Source of the DNA: Bog-756 sp963828385
GTDB taxonomy: Bacteria; Actinomycetota; Acidimicrobiia; Acidimicrobiales; RAAP-2
DNA length: 64,000 nucleotides
Direction: 5' to 3'
Assembly: GCA_963828385.1 (NCBI GenBank)
Contig: CAWHEF010000002.1
Span: forward strand, 1,612,001 to 1,676,000
Below are positions 38,404 through 47,396 of the stretch, in pieces (positions within the stretch are counted from its first letter, which is position 1; each line of letters opens with the position of its first letter). The translations under genes and the position numbers were made by a program. Below the pieces are notes generated by a model, which saw only the letters and a list, made by a program, of their open reading frames with translations, was not told where the DNA came from and ran no database searches.

Positions 38404-39548
38404 GTGAACTCCTTGTCGGAACGACCGAAGTGCCCGTAGGCCGCCGTCTTGCGATAGATGGGACGCTTCAAGTCGAGGTCGCGCACGATGGCGGCGGGCC
38501 GGAGATCGAACAGTTCGTTGACCGCCGACTCGATCCGGACCGGGTCCGCCTGCTCGGTCCCGAACGTATCCACCAGCACCGAGACCGGCCGGGCCACGCC
38601 GATGGCGTACGCCACCTGGACCTCGCAGCGCGAAGCGGCGCCCGCCGCCACCAGGTTCTTCGCCACCCACCTGGCGGCATAGGCGGCGGAGCGATCGACC
38701 TTGGAGGGGTCCTTGCCCGAGAACGCTCCTCCGCCGTGCCTGGCCATGCCGCCGTAGGTGTCGACGATGATCTTCCTGCCGGTGAGGCCGGTGTCGGCGT
38801 GCGGCCCGCCGAGCTCGAAGACACCGGTCGGGTTTGCCAGCACACGCAGGTTCGTGCAGTCGAGCTCGGTCGGTAGCAGCGGAGAGATGACATTGTCCCG
38901 AAGGTCGGGCAGGAGCAGCGTCTCCAGATCGATGCCGGGATCGTGCTGGGTCGAGATGAGGACGGTCTCCAGGGCGACCGGACGCCCGTCCTCGTAGGTG
39001 ACGCTGACCTGTGTCTTGCCGTCCGGACGGAGGTAGGGGAGCACGCCCACCCGCCGGACCTGGGCCAGGCGCTGCGCCAGCCGGTGGGCCAGCCAGATCG
39101 GAAGCGGCATGAGGTCGGGCGTCTCGTCGCAGGCGTAGCCGAACATCATCCCCTGGTCGCCGGCTCCTTGAGCGTTGAGCAGGTCCTCTCCTCCCGTCCC
39201 CGCCCGCACCTCGAACGCCCGGTCGACGCCCTGTCCGATGTCGGGTGACTGCTCGTCGAGCGAGACGATGACCCCACAGGTCTTGCCGTCGATGCCGTAG
39301 GCGTCGTCGTCGTAACCGATGTCGAGCACCGTGCTGCGAACCAGCTTGGGGATGTCGACGTAGGTGGATGTCGAGATCTCCCCGGCTACGAGCACCAGCC
39401 CCGTCGTGAGCAGCGTCTCGCAGGCAACCCGGCTCTCGGGATCCTCGGCCAGCAACGCGTCGAGCACGGAGTCCGAGATCTGGTCGGCCATCTTGTCCGG
39501 GTGCCCCTCGGTCACGGACTCCGAGGTGAAGCTGTATCGAGTGGTCAC
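38352..39548 (-). CDS. metK: S-adenosylmethionine synthase
   Basis: MetK makes SAM from methionine and ATP. It is intact at 398 residues: SVTEGHPDKMADQISD, GAGDQGMMFGYACDET and GGGAFSGKDPSKVDRSAAYA, the ATP and phosphate loops. No SAM riboswitch is evident in the 118 bases upstream. Its end overlaps the putative priA start. Confidence 0.96.
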   Translation of the reverse strand: MTTRYSFTSESVTEGHPDKMADQISDSVLDALLAEDPESRVACETLLTTGLVLVAGEISTSTYVDIPKLVRSTVLDIGYDDDAYGIDGKTCGVIVSLDEQSPDIGQGVDRAFEVRAGTGGEDLLNAQGAGDQGMMFGYACDETPDLMPLPIWLAHRLAQRLAQVRRVGVLPYLRPDGKTQVSVTYEDGRPVALETVLISTQHDPGIDLETLLLPDLRDNVISPLLPTELDCTNLRVLANPTGVFELGGPHADTGLTGRKIIVDTYGGMARHGGGAFSGKDPSKVDRSAAYAARWVAKNLVAAGAASRCEVQVAYAIGVARPVSVLVDTFGTEQADPVRIESAVNELFDLRPAAIVRDLDLKRPIYRKTAAYGHFGRSDKEFTWEDTSRADDVKQALGL

Positions 39549-39666
39549 GGCTGGTTCCTATCTGATCGAGGGCAAGCGCCCGCACTGACATGCCGGATGG
39601 GAATCGGCGACCGCCTCCGCCCACGGGTGCGGCGACGACCGGGCTCGGCAGACCGGAACCCCCGGT

Positions 39667-40971
39667 TCACTGCCCCCCCAACAGCTCGCACACCCTAGTC
39701 AAAACGGCGTCCGCCACGGCATCCTTGGATGTCAGCGCGATCGGGACGGAGGTGCCGTCGGCACCGAAGATGGTCACCTCATTGGTCTCGTGGTCGAATC
39801 CGGTGCCTGGAGCGGACACGTCGTTGGCCACCATCAGGTCGACGCCCTTCCGTGCCAGCTTGGAGCGCGCCCGTTCTGCCACCTGCTCGGTCTCGGCGGC
39901 GAACCCGACCAGCACCTGCCCCGGCGGGCGTCGTCCTCCCAGTTCGCTCAGGATGTCCGGGGTCGGCTCCAGCACCAGCTCGGGCACCCCGTCCGCTTTG
40001 TGCAACTTCGCCGACGAGGCCGTCTTGGGCCGGAAGTCGGCGACGGCCGCCGCCATGACCACGACATCGGCCCGCTCGGCGGCCGCCAACACCGCCGACT
40101 CCATCTCGGCGGCCGTCTCCACCCGCACGACCGTGATCCCGGGTTCGGTGCCGAGACCACTTGCCGTGACGAGGACCACCTCCGCCCCCCGGCGACGGGC
40201 TGCCGCCGCCAAGGCATGACCCTGGCGCCCGGAGGACCGGTTGGTGATGACGCGCACGGCGTCGATCGGCTCCCGGGTGCCGCCCGCGGTGACGACGACG
40301 GTCTTCCCGCTCAGATCGGCCTTCCGGACACTCGACTCGCTCCCCGTCCTGCCAGTGCCCCTCGGCTCTCGGTTCCCGGTGGCGCCGGGGTGGAGGCCGA
40401 GCCGGTCGAGCACGGCGCCGACGACGGTCGACGGTGCGGCCAGTCTACCGGCGCCGATGTCCCCTCCCGCCAGCCGACCGTCCTCGGGGGGCACCACCGA
40501 GACCCCCCGCGAACGCAGGACGTCGAGGTTGTGCCGGACGGCGGGGTGCTCCCACATCTCCGTGTGCATGGCGGGGCACACGATCACCGGTGCCGCGGTG
40601 GCGAGCAGGGTGGCGGTGAGGAGGTCGTCGGCCATGCCGGACGCGTAGCGGGCCAGGAAGTCCGCCGTCGCCGGGGCGACGACGACGAGGTCGGCTCGCC
40701 GGCCGAGCCGGGTATGGGGGCTCGGATCCTCCTCGTCCCACAGGCTGGCCTGGGCCGGTTCCGACGCCAGGGCGTCGAAGGTGGCGGCACCGACGAAATG
40801 GCCGGTCCGCTCGGTCATGACGGGAGCGACGTGCACATCGGCGTCGACCAGCAATCGACAGATCTCGACCGCTTTGTAGGCGGCTATGCCGGCCGTGACG
40901 CCGAGTACGACGAAGGGGCGCTCGACTCCGTCGGCGGAGCTTCCCGGATGCCCGGTGGGTGGAACCGACAC
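39667..40971 (-). CDS. coaBC: phosphopantothenoylcysteine decarboxylase / phosphopantothenate-cysteine ligase
   Basis: This is the bifunctional Dfp protein of coenzyme A synthesis. The N-part (to residue about 185) is the FMN decarboxylase (GVTAGIAAYKAVEICRLL, APATADFLARYASGMADDLL, CPAMHTEMWEHPAV); the C-part is the CTP-dependent ligase (VVVTAGGTREPIDAVRVITN, LVGFAAETEQ, NDVSAPGTGF). Gene order rpoZ-coaBC-metK-priA is the usual one in actinobacteria. Confidence 0.95.
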   Translation of the reverse strand: MSVPPTGHPGSSADGVERPFVVLGVTAGIAAYKAVEICRLLVDADVHVAPVMTERTGHFVGAATFDALASEPAQASLWDEEDPSPHTRLGRRADLVVVAPATADFLARYASGMADDLLTATLLATAAPVIVCPAMHTEMWEHPAVRHNLDVLRSRGVSVVPPEDGRLAGGDIGAGRLAAPSTVVGAVLDRLGLHPGATGNREPRGTGRTGSESSVRKADLSGKTVVVTAGGTREPIDAVRVITNRSSGRQGHALAAAARRRGAEVVLVTASGLGTEPGITVVRVETAAEMESAVLAAAERADVVVMAAAVADFRPKTASSAKLHKADGVPELVLEPTPDILSELGGRRPPGQVLVGFAAETEQVAERARSKLARKGVDLMVANDVSAPGTGFDHETNEVTIFGADGTSVPIALTSKDAVADAVLTRVCELLGGQ

Positions 40972-41012
40972 GGCCCCCCTCTCACTCGCAGTGGACGCCG
41001 GTGACGTCTCCG

Positions 41013-41387
41013 CTAGCTGTGCCCGTCGCCGTCCGGGGCGGCAGACGGTGCCTCGGCGTCGTCCGAAGCATCACCCTCCCCTTCGAGAAGCGCAAGAGCC
41101 GCCGCCTCGGCCGCCGCCTCGGCTGCCGCCACCTCTTCTGGGTCCGGACGAGTGTAGACGGCCTTCCCCTCGGCCACCTCCTCGAAGGCGATGGACAGGG
41201 GCTTGCCCGACTCCGAGGAGACTTGCGGGGGCACGACGACCCCGAGGCCCTCGCCCAGGGAGTTGTAGTAGCTGTTGACCTGCCGGGCCCGCCGGGAGGC
41301 CAAGGCCACCAACGTGAACTTCGAGTCCACCTTGTCGAGGAGCTCCTCGATCGGGGGGTCCATCAACGTGGTCTCTGATTGCGCCAT
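41013..41387 (-). CDS. rpoZ: RNA polymerase omega subunit
   Basis: The 124-residue protein has the omega core MDPPIEELLDKVDSKFTLVA and ASRRARQVNSYYNSLGEGL. The C-terminus is an Ala/Glu-rich acidic tail. The start is ATG 41387; the frame is open upstream without family similarity. Confidence 0.92.
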   Translation of the reverse strand: MAQSETTLMDPPIEELLDKVDSKFTLVALASRRARQVNSYYNSLGEGLGVVVPPQVSSESGKPLSIAFEEVAEGKAVYTRPDPEEVAAAEAAAEAAALALLEGEGDASDDAEAPSAAPDGDGHS

Positions 41388-41460
41388 CACGATCCTTCGG
41401 TACGGTTGAACGGTCGACTCGGTCGGGAGATCGACGCGGAGAGCACGGGTCCTGCTCGTC

Positions 41461-42009
41461 CTAGGAGCTCGAGCCACGCCCCGCTGCGGCGCGACGATCC
41501 TCCACTATACCGGCCACCGCAGCCGTGGCCCGGACCAGGTCGTCATTGACCACCGATGCGTCGGCCAAGGCCATCCCCGCCCGCTCCTCGTCCTCCCCTG
41601 CAGCCAGGCGCCGGGCGATGTGGGCCTCGTCATCCCCCCGGGCTCGCAACCGCTCGACCTGCACCAGTGTGGACGGCGGGCGGAGCAGGATCAGGGTGGC
41701 ATCCGGACGGAGGTGGCGGACCTGACGAGCACCTTGGAGGTCGATCTCGAGGAGCACATCCTTCCCGGGAGGCGGCTCGGGCACCGGGGTGCCGTACAGG
41801 TTGCCCAGGAACTCGGCCCACTCGAAGAAGCCCGCGGATGCGGCGCGGCTTTCGAAGGCGGTGCGATCGACGAAGACGTATGCATCGTCGGGCTCGCCCG
41901 ACCGTTGAGGTCGGGTGGTCCACGATCTGCTCAACCACAGTGACGGGTCTTCGTCCACCAAGCGAGCGGCGACGGTCCCCTTTCCCGCCCCGCCCGGTCC
42001 GAAGAGCAC
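41461..42009 (-). CDS. gmk: guanylate kinase
   Basis: Gmk phosphorylates GMP. The P-loop is GPGGAGKGTVAARLV, a variant in which the usual G-P-S-G-x-G-K is G-P-G-G-A-G-K. WLSRSWTTRP, DDAYVFVDRTAFE and GNLYGTPVPEPPPGKDVLLEIDLQGA are typical. GTG 42009 leaves the first strand short; the preceding residues RSAPLIF are in frame but have no usual start codon, so the true start may lie upstream or a small shift may be present. Confidence 0.93.
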   Translation of the reverse strand: MLFGPGGAGKGTVAARLVDEDPSLWLSRSWTTRPQRSGEPDDAYVFVDRTAFESRAASAGFFEWAEFLGNLYGTPVPEPPPGKDVLLEIDLQGARQVRHLRPDATLILLRPPSTLVQVERLRARGDDEAHIARRLAAGEDEERAGMALADASVVNDDLVRATAAVAGIVEDRRAAAGRGSSS

Positions 42010-42059
42010 GAAGATGAGCGGTGCAGACCGGCCATCCTCCCGGTCCGGAACGCCGCCGC

Positions 42060-42377
42060 TCAGCGAGCGGTCTCGCGCAGGAGCGCTTCTCGCTGGTTGG
42101 AGCCGAGCCCCTGGAGCCTGCGGCTCTCGCTGATCCCCACGGTGTCCATCAGTCGACGCGCCTTGACCTTCCCGAGACCGGGGAGCGACTCGAGGACGGA
42201 GAGGACTTTCATCTTCCCGACGGTCTCGTTGGCTTCGGCCGAGTCCAGCAGCTGCGACAGGGTCATGGAGCCCAACTTCAGCTTCTCCTTGACTTCGGCC
42301 CGTTCACGGCGGACCTTCGCTGCCTTCGCCAGTGCTGCCTGGCGCTGTTCGGGCGTGAGTGCGGGCGGTTGCGGCAT
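42060..42377 (-). CDS. mihF: integration host factor, actinobacterial type
   Basis: The 105-residue protein resembles mycobacterial mIHF and Streptomyces sIHF. It has an N-terminal helix (LTPEQRQAALAKAAKVRRER) and a helix-two-turns-helix DNA-binding region (LPGLGKVKARRLMDTVGISESRRLQGLGSNQREALL). It bends DNA and stabilises nucleoid structure. The start is ATG 42377. It precedes gmk, as in most actinobacteria. Confidence 0.94.
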   Translation of the reverse strand: MPQPPALTPEQRQAALAKAAKVRRERAEVKEKLKLGSMTLSQLLDSAEANETVGKMKVLSVLESLPGLGKVKARRLMDTVGISESRRLQGLGSNQREALLRETAR

Positions 42378-42552
42378 GGTCGAGACGATAGCGCCTGATC
42401 GCCGCGAGGTCACACGTCTCTGCCTGGTCGGGCCGGTGCCCTTCACCGAGAGACGGTCGTCCCCGAGGCCCGACCGTCGTCCCGGCCGGGATCAGGTGTC
42501 CTGCGAGACATGCTGTGATCGCTCACCAGACGTTCCGCGGTTCAATGGAACC
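42378..42552. other. divergent intergenic region mihF / pxpA
   Basis: These 175 bases lie between oppositely oriented genes and must hold both promoters. I could not single out convincing -35/-10 pairs. Confidence 0.4.
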
Positions 42553-43312
42553 ATGTCGGGGACCGTCGATCTCAACGCCGACTTGGGCGAGGGGGACGCT
42601 CTTACCGCCTCGGATCTCGACGTCATCGCAGAGGTCACGAGCGTGAGCGTGGCCTGCGGGTTCCATGCCGGGTCGACATCCGTCATGCGGGCCACGGCCG
42701 AGGCCTGCATGAACCGTCGTGTCGCCGTGGGCGCCCACGTGTCGTTTCCCGACAGGGAAGGGTTCGGCCGGCGACGGATCGAACGTTCCCCCGAGCAGCT
42801 CGTCCGAGACATCCTCGAACAGTGCGACGTGCTCGCCGCGTGCGCAGCCGACGTCGGCGTCCAGGTCCGGTTCGTCAAGCCCCACGGCGCGCTTGTACAA
42901 CCAGATGGCAGAAGAGGCTCCGACGGCGGATGCGGTGGTCGATGCTGTCCTGCGGTCCGGCATCGGCGTGCTCGTCGCCCAGCCAAACACCGCCGTGACC
43001 GAACGAGCCGGGCAACGCGGCCTGCGCGTCGTTCCCGAAGCGTTCCCCGACCGCGCCTACCGGTCGGACGGGCTCCTCCAACCCCGAAGTGAGCGGGGAG
43101 CGATCATCGCCGATCCGGCCGAGTGCGGCGAAAGGGCCGTCTCGCTGACGCGAGATCACCGGATCGAGGCGGTCGACGGGACGTGGACAGAGATCGCTGC
43201 GGAGACGATCTGCGTCCACGGCGATGCGGCCGATGCCGCTGAACGGGCTCGCGCCATCAGGGGTGCACTCGTGCGCCAGGGTGTCGTCATCCGACCCTTC
43301 GTGGACCCGTGA
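42553..43312 (+). CDS. pxpA: 5-oxoprolinase subunit A (LamB/YcsF), frameshifted as assembled
   Basis: PxpA with PxpB and PxpC hydrolyses 5-oxoproline to glutamate using ATP. The N-part VDLNADLGEGDALT, VACGFHAGSTSVM and VAVGAHVSFPDREGFGRR are characteristic. At VKPHGAL (near 42891) one extra T in CTTG breaks the frame; skipping it gives LYNQMAEEAP and the C-part VVPEAFPDRAY and ETICVHGDA. The stop is seven bases before pxpBC. Confidence 0.88.
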
Positions 43313-43319
43313 CCAACTC

Positions 43320-45020
43320 GTGACCGGACCGGTCAGCGCGTTCGGCGACGCTGCCCTGCTCTGCCAGGTAGCCGACACCGAGGAGGCTCGTCACCTGGCC
43401 GCCGTGGCCGTCCGTCGACTCGACGGTGTGGCGGAGGACGTCGTCGTGGGCTTCCGCTCCGTGCTCATCGTGACGAGGCCGGAGAGTCGTGAGGAGTGCC
43501 GGCGGATGGTCGAGACGTTGGCCTCGGAGGGGGGCGCCACCGGACCGGACGCTCCGGCCGTGGCGCGGACCCTCGAGCTCGGCGTACGGTTCGACGGTCC
43601 TGATCTCGAGGACGTGGCCGGGATGCTCGACTGCTCGCCGGACCACGTGGTGACGCTGCTCACCGGGGCCGAGCTCGAGGTGGCATTCCTCGGGTTCGCA
43701 CCCGGCTTCCCCTACCTCGTGGGCCTGCCCCCCGAGTTGGCATCGCTCCCGCGGCGGCCTACGCCACGGACCTCGGTGGCGCCCGGATCGGTGGCCGTCG
43801 CCGCCGGGTTCGCATCGGTGTACCCGAGCGCCACCCCGGGTGGGTGGTGGCTGCTCGGGACGACCTCGGTGCGGCTCTTCGATGCCGACCGACCGCCCTA
43901 TGCCCTCGTCCGGCCGGGAGACCACATCCGCTTCGTCGTCGCCCCTGGCGTCACCGCGGCAACGCGAGGCGCTATGGCCACCGCGATCGGGCCCGGTGCG
44001 GCGGGCGAGCCCGCCGGGGCTGCCACCGACCCTGCCGGTCGCCGGCTCGAGGTGGTCGAGCCCGGGATCCTGACCCTCGTCGAGGACGGCGGCCGCCGCC
44101 GCGTGGCCGGCATCGGCGTGCCCGCCGCCGGGCCCGCCGACCGAGACGCCATGACCCTCGCCAACCGGCTCGTCGGCAATCCCGACGACGCCGCCGCCCT
44201 CGAGGTGACGGGCCGGGGACCGGTCCTTCGGATGACGGGTGACGCCCATGTCGCCGTCGTCGGAGCTGCGCCCGAGGCCATCGAGGTGACGGTCGACGGC
44301 CGCCCGGCAGGGAACGGCACCGTGATCCCGATCGGCCACGGACAGCGGCTGTCGGTGGGACGGGTCGTCCGAGGCCTCCGCGCCTACGTGGCCGTCGCCG
44401 GCGGCCTGGCCACCCCGGCGGTCGTCGGATCGCGCTCGACCGACGTCCTCACCGGGCTCGGACCCGCCGCTCTCGAAGCGGGCGACCACCTCCCACTCGG
44501 ACCCCCGCCCCGTCCCCGCGGCACCCTGACCTGGCCCCGGCACCCCCTCGGCCGGCGGCTCGGCCGGGCGCCGAACGGTCCCCACGGCTCGGCGGGCTCG
44601 GTCCCCCTCCGCGTCGTGGCCGGCCCGCACCCGAGCGCATCGGAGGGCTGGGAGGCCCTCACCACCACGTCGTGGACGGTGGCGCCCTCCTCGAACCGGG
44701 TGGGCCTCAGGCTGGCAGCGGACGTGGGGCTCCCTCCCCCCGACAGCGTCCTCTCGACGCCGATGGTCACCGGAGCCGTCCAGGTCCCCCCGGACGGCAT
44801 GCCCATCGCGCTGCTCCCCGACCACGCCACCGTCGGCGGGTACCCGGTCGTGGCCACCGTCATCGCCGTCGACCTGCCCCGGCTCGGCCAGCTCCGCCCG
44901 GGAGACGCGGTGGTGTTCGTGCCCGTGGGGCTTCCCGACGCCGACCGGGCGTGGTCGCAGCGCCATCACGAGCTGGCGAGGTCGGTGACCGGGTGGTATC
45001 CGACCGCGGCCGGGACGTGA
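43320..45020 (+). CDS. fused 5-oxoprolinase subunits B and C (KipI-KipA type)
   Basis: This is one 566-residue chain. Residues 1-220 are the PxpB/KipI part (VAFLGFAPGFPYLVGLPPEL, SVAPGSVAVAAGFASVYP, TPGGWWLLG); residues 240-566 are the PxpC/KipA biotin-carboxylase-like part (VVEPGILTLVEDGGRRR, GVPAAGPADRDAMTLANRLVG, VTGAVQVPPDGMPIAL). The start is GTG 43320; the frame is open upstream but overlaps pxpA. It forms a complete complex with pxpA. Confidence 0.9.
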   Translation: MTGPVSAFGDAALLCQVADTEEARHLAAVAVRRLDGVAEDVVVGFRSVLIVTRPESREECRRMVETLASEGGATGPDAPAVARTLELGVRFDGPDLEDVAGMLDCSPDHVVTLLTGAELEVAFLGFAPGFPYLVGLPPELASLPRRPTPRTSVAPGSVAVAAGFASVYPSATPGGWWLLGTTSVRLFDADRPPYALVRPGDHIRFVVAPGVTAATRGAMATAIGPGAAGEPAGAATDPAGRRLEVVEPGILTLVEDGGRRRVAGIGVPAAGPADRDAMTLANRLVGNPDDAAALEVTGRGPVLRMTGDAHVAVVGAAPEAIEVTVDGRPAGNGTVIPIGHGQRLSVGRVVRGLRAYVAVAGGLATPAVVGSRSTDVLTGLGPAALEAGDHLPLGPPPRPRGTLTWPRHPLGRRLGRAPNGPHGSAGSVPLRVVAGPHPSASEGWEALTTTSWTVAPSSNRVGLRLAADVGLPPPDSVLSTPMVTGAVQVPPDGMPIALLPDHATVGGYPVVATVIAVDLPRLGQLRPGDAVVFVPVGLPDADRAWSQRHHELARSVTGWYPTAAGT

Positions 45021-45160
45021 CGGGCCCGCGGATGTCGCCTCGAAAGGGTCGGTTCCCTCCCGCCAGAAGCGGCCGCCGGCCGCCCTGCATCTGAGGGCCG
45101 GGGATCTGCGAGAGTGAGACGAGGGACCGACCAGTCAACAGGAGCAACGAGGAGCGAACA

Positions 45161-45746
45161 GTGACCGAGCAGGTGCAGCCGAACGACGAGACCGGGTCGA
45201 CGGGGACGGGATCGGGCCAGCGCGTCGATCCCCTGACCGGCACGGAGGGGGACGCCTTCCCGGTGACGTCGCCCGGCAGCGCCACGCCCCTCGACGAGGA
45301 CGAGCCGGAGAGGGTGGTGCCGCCGAGCCCGCTGTGGGCCATGAAGGAGCGACGACACGAACAGCTCTTCCATCGTTTCGGCCATCCCGACCGGATCAGG
45401 GAGTGCATCGGGTCCGGTGACGGTGCCGTCTTCGTCATCGACGACGGAAGCCGCCACTGCATGATCGGGCGTCGGGTCGGCACGACGCGTGACGGCTGCA
45501 CCTACAGCCTCGTCGGGCGCGTCCCCCGCGCCACCTACGAGGCGCTGGCGTCAGGCGCCGTCGACGGCCAGCCGGGCGTTCCTCGACGCCACCGACCTTG
45601 GGCTCAGCGGCACGGTCGAGGATCCGGGGCTGTCGAACGTGTTCGACGTCGCCTTCTACGACCGGCCCGAGGACGTCCCTGACGAATACCTCCCCCCGTC
45701 CCCCTTTCTCGAGTTCGCCGAGGACCTGCCCACCTCTGATCGCTGA
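45161..45746 (+). CDS. unknown protein, frameshifted as assembled
   Basis: The start is GTG 45161 with a GAGGAG ribosome site. The N-terminal 50 residues are Ser/Thr/Gly/Glu-rich; the folded part begins near LWAMKERRHEQLFHRFGHPD and continues SGDGAVFVIDDGSRHCMIGRRVG and YSLVGRVPRATYEAL. Near 45575 one extra base must be skipped to read RAFLDATDLGLSGTVEDPG and the acidic C-terminus DVPDEYLPPSPFLEFAEDLP. I do not recognise the family. It lies between pxpBC and an aldehyde dehydrogenase. Confidence 0.7.
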
Positions 45747-45809
45747 TCGATCCCTTTGACCGGCGATCGCCGACCGGCCCGGTGGTCGCCGACGACGGGT
45801 CGGGTCGGG

Positions 45810-47363
45810 ATGGCTACAGTCGGGTCGGTGGTTCCTGACACGTTGAACACCGACGCCTCCCACAACGCATCGACCGAGGCACATGTGGACCCCCAGATGT
45901 TCGACTCGTTCGATCCGGCGACCGGCGATGTGGTCGCCACCTTCCCGGTCGACCCCGACTCGGTCGTCCGTTTCGCAGTGGAACGGGCCCGTCAGGCCTC
46001 CGGTTGGTGGACCTCAGCCGGGTTCGCCGGCCGGAAGCGCCACCTCCGGGCTTTCGCCGGCGAGCTGGCCCGGCGGATCGACGAGCTGGCCGACCTCGTC
46101 CACCGCGAGAACGGCAAACCTCACGCCGACGCCGTACTCGAGATCACGCTGGCCGTCGACCACATCGCCTGGGCCGCACGGAACGCCGATCAGGTCCTCC
46201 GTCCACGACACGTCTTCCCCGGGATGCTGGCCATGAACAACGCCGCGGTGGTCGAGTACCAACCGCTCGGCGTGGTCGGCGTCATCGGGCCGTGGAACTA
46301 CCCCGTCTTCACGCCGATGGGGTCGATCGCCTATGCGTTGGCGGCAGGCAACGCCGTCGTGTTCAAGCCGAGCGAGTACACCCCGGCCATCGGCCGCTGG
46401 CTGGTGGAAGCCTGGGATTCAGCGGTGCCCGGCGGTCGCGGGCTCTTCACCATGGTGTCGGGGTTCGCTTCCACGGGCGCTGCCCTCTGCCGTTCGGGCG
46501 TCGACAAGATCGCCTTCACCGGATCGGCCAGAACGGGGCGCGCCGTCATGGCGGCGTGCGCCGAGACCCTCACCCCGGTGCTCATGGAGTGCGGCGGCAA
46601 GGACGCCATGATCGTCGACGACGGCGCCGACCTTGAAGCCGCGTCCGATGCAGCCGTGTGGGGCGGGATGAGCAACGGCGGGCAGACCTGCATCGGCATC
46701 GAGCGGGTCTATGCCACCGAGGCCGTGTACGACCGGTTCCTCGAGCTCGTCTCCGAGCGGGCTGCGTCACTTCGTCCTGGCTCGGACACCGACGCCGACT
46801 GGGGTCCTCCGACCATGCCTGCCCAAACCGAGGTGATCGCCCGGCATCTGTCCTCCGCTCTCGACGGGGGCGGCCGGGCCGTCGTCGGAGGCGAGGGGAG
46901 CGTGCACGGCAACGGTGTCGGACCCACCGTCGTCGTCGGAGTCAGGGAGGACTCCCCGATGGTGGCAGAGGAGACCTTCGGGCCCACGCTCACCGTGACC
47001 AAGGTGCGCGACGGCGACGAAGCGGTCGAGCTGGTCAACGCCAGCCGCTACGGGCTGGGCGGCGCCGTCTTCGCCCGCAGCCGGCAGCGGGGTCTCGACC
47101 TGGCCAAGAGGATGCGCTCGGGCATGACGTCGGTCAACTCGGTCCTCACCTTCGCCTTCGTGCCGGGACTCCCCTTCGGCGGCATCGGTGAGTCGGGGTT
47201 CGGGCGCATCCACGGGCCGGACGGCTTCCGCGAGTTCTCCAGGACCAAGTCGGTCACGGTCCAGCGGTTCAGCCTGCCTGTGGCCATGACCAGCTTCGAC
47301 CGTCCACCGGCGGCCACGAAGGTCCTCGCCGCCACCATGCGGTTGCTCCACGGCCGCCGCTGA
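45810..47363 (+). CDS. aldehyde dehydrogenase family protein
   Basis: This is an NAD(P)-dependent aldehyde oxidiser. It has the cofactor loop IGPWNYPVFTPMGSIAYALAAGN with VVFKPSEYTP, the general base in LMECGGKDAMIV and the catalytic cysteine in GGQTCIGIERVY. The C-terminal PFGGIGESGFGRIHG is also typical. ATG 45810 is assumed; GTG 45828 (seven bases after TACAGT, which would make a leaderless mRNA) is an alternative. The substrate is unknown; one could guess glutamate-related metabolism from the neighbours. Confidence 0.9.
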   Translation: MATVGSVVPDTLNTDASHNASTEAHVDPQMFDSFDPATGDVVATFPVDPDSVVRFAVERARQASGWWTSAGFAGRKRHLRAFAGELARRIDELADLVHRENGKPHADAVLEITLAVDHIAWAARNADQVLRPRHVFPGMLAMNNAAVVEYQPLGVVGVIGPWNYPVFTPMGSIAYALAAGNAVVFKPSEYTPAIGRWLVEAWDSAVPGGRGLFTMVSGFASTGAALCRSGVDKIAFTGSARTGRAVMAACAETLTPVLMECGGKDAMIVDDGADLEAASDAAVWGGMSNGGQTCIGIERVYATEAVYDRFLELVSERAASLRPGSDTDADWGPPTMPAQTEVIARHLSSALDGGGRAVVGGEGSVHGNGVGPTVVVGVREDSPMVAEETFGPTLTVTKVRDGDEAVELVNASRYGLGGAVFARSRQRGLDLAKRMRSGMTSVNSVLTFAFVPGLPFGGIGESGFGRIHGPDGFREFSRTKSVTVQRFSLPVAMTSFDRPPAATKVLAATMRLLHGRR

Positions 47364-47396
47364 CGTGCCCCTCGCCGCTTCGGCCGCCGGCGACGG

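Noticed and set aside
39549..39666. SAM riboswitch before metK
   Set aside because: No conserved SAM-I or SAM-II core is visible in 118 bases.
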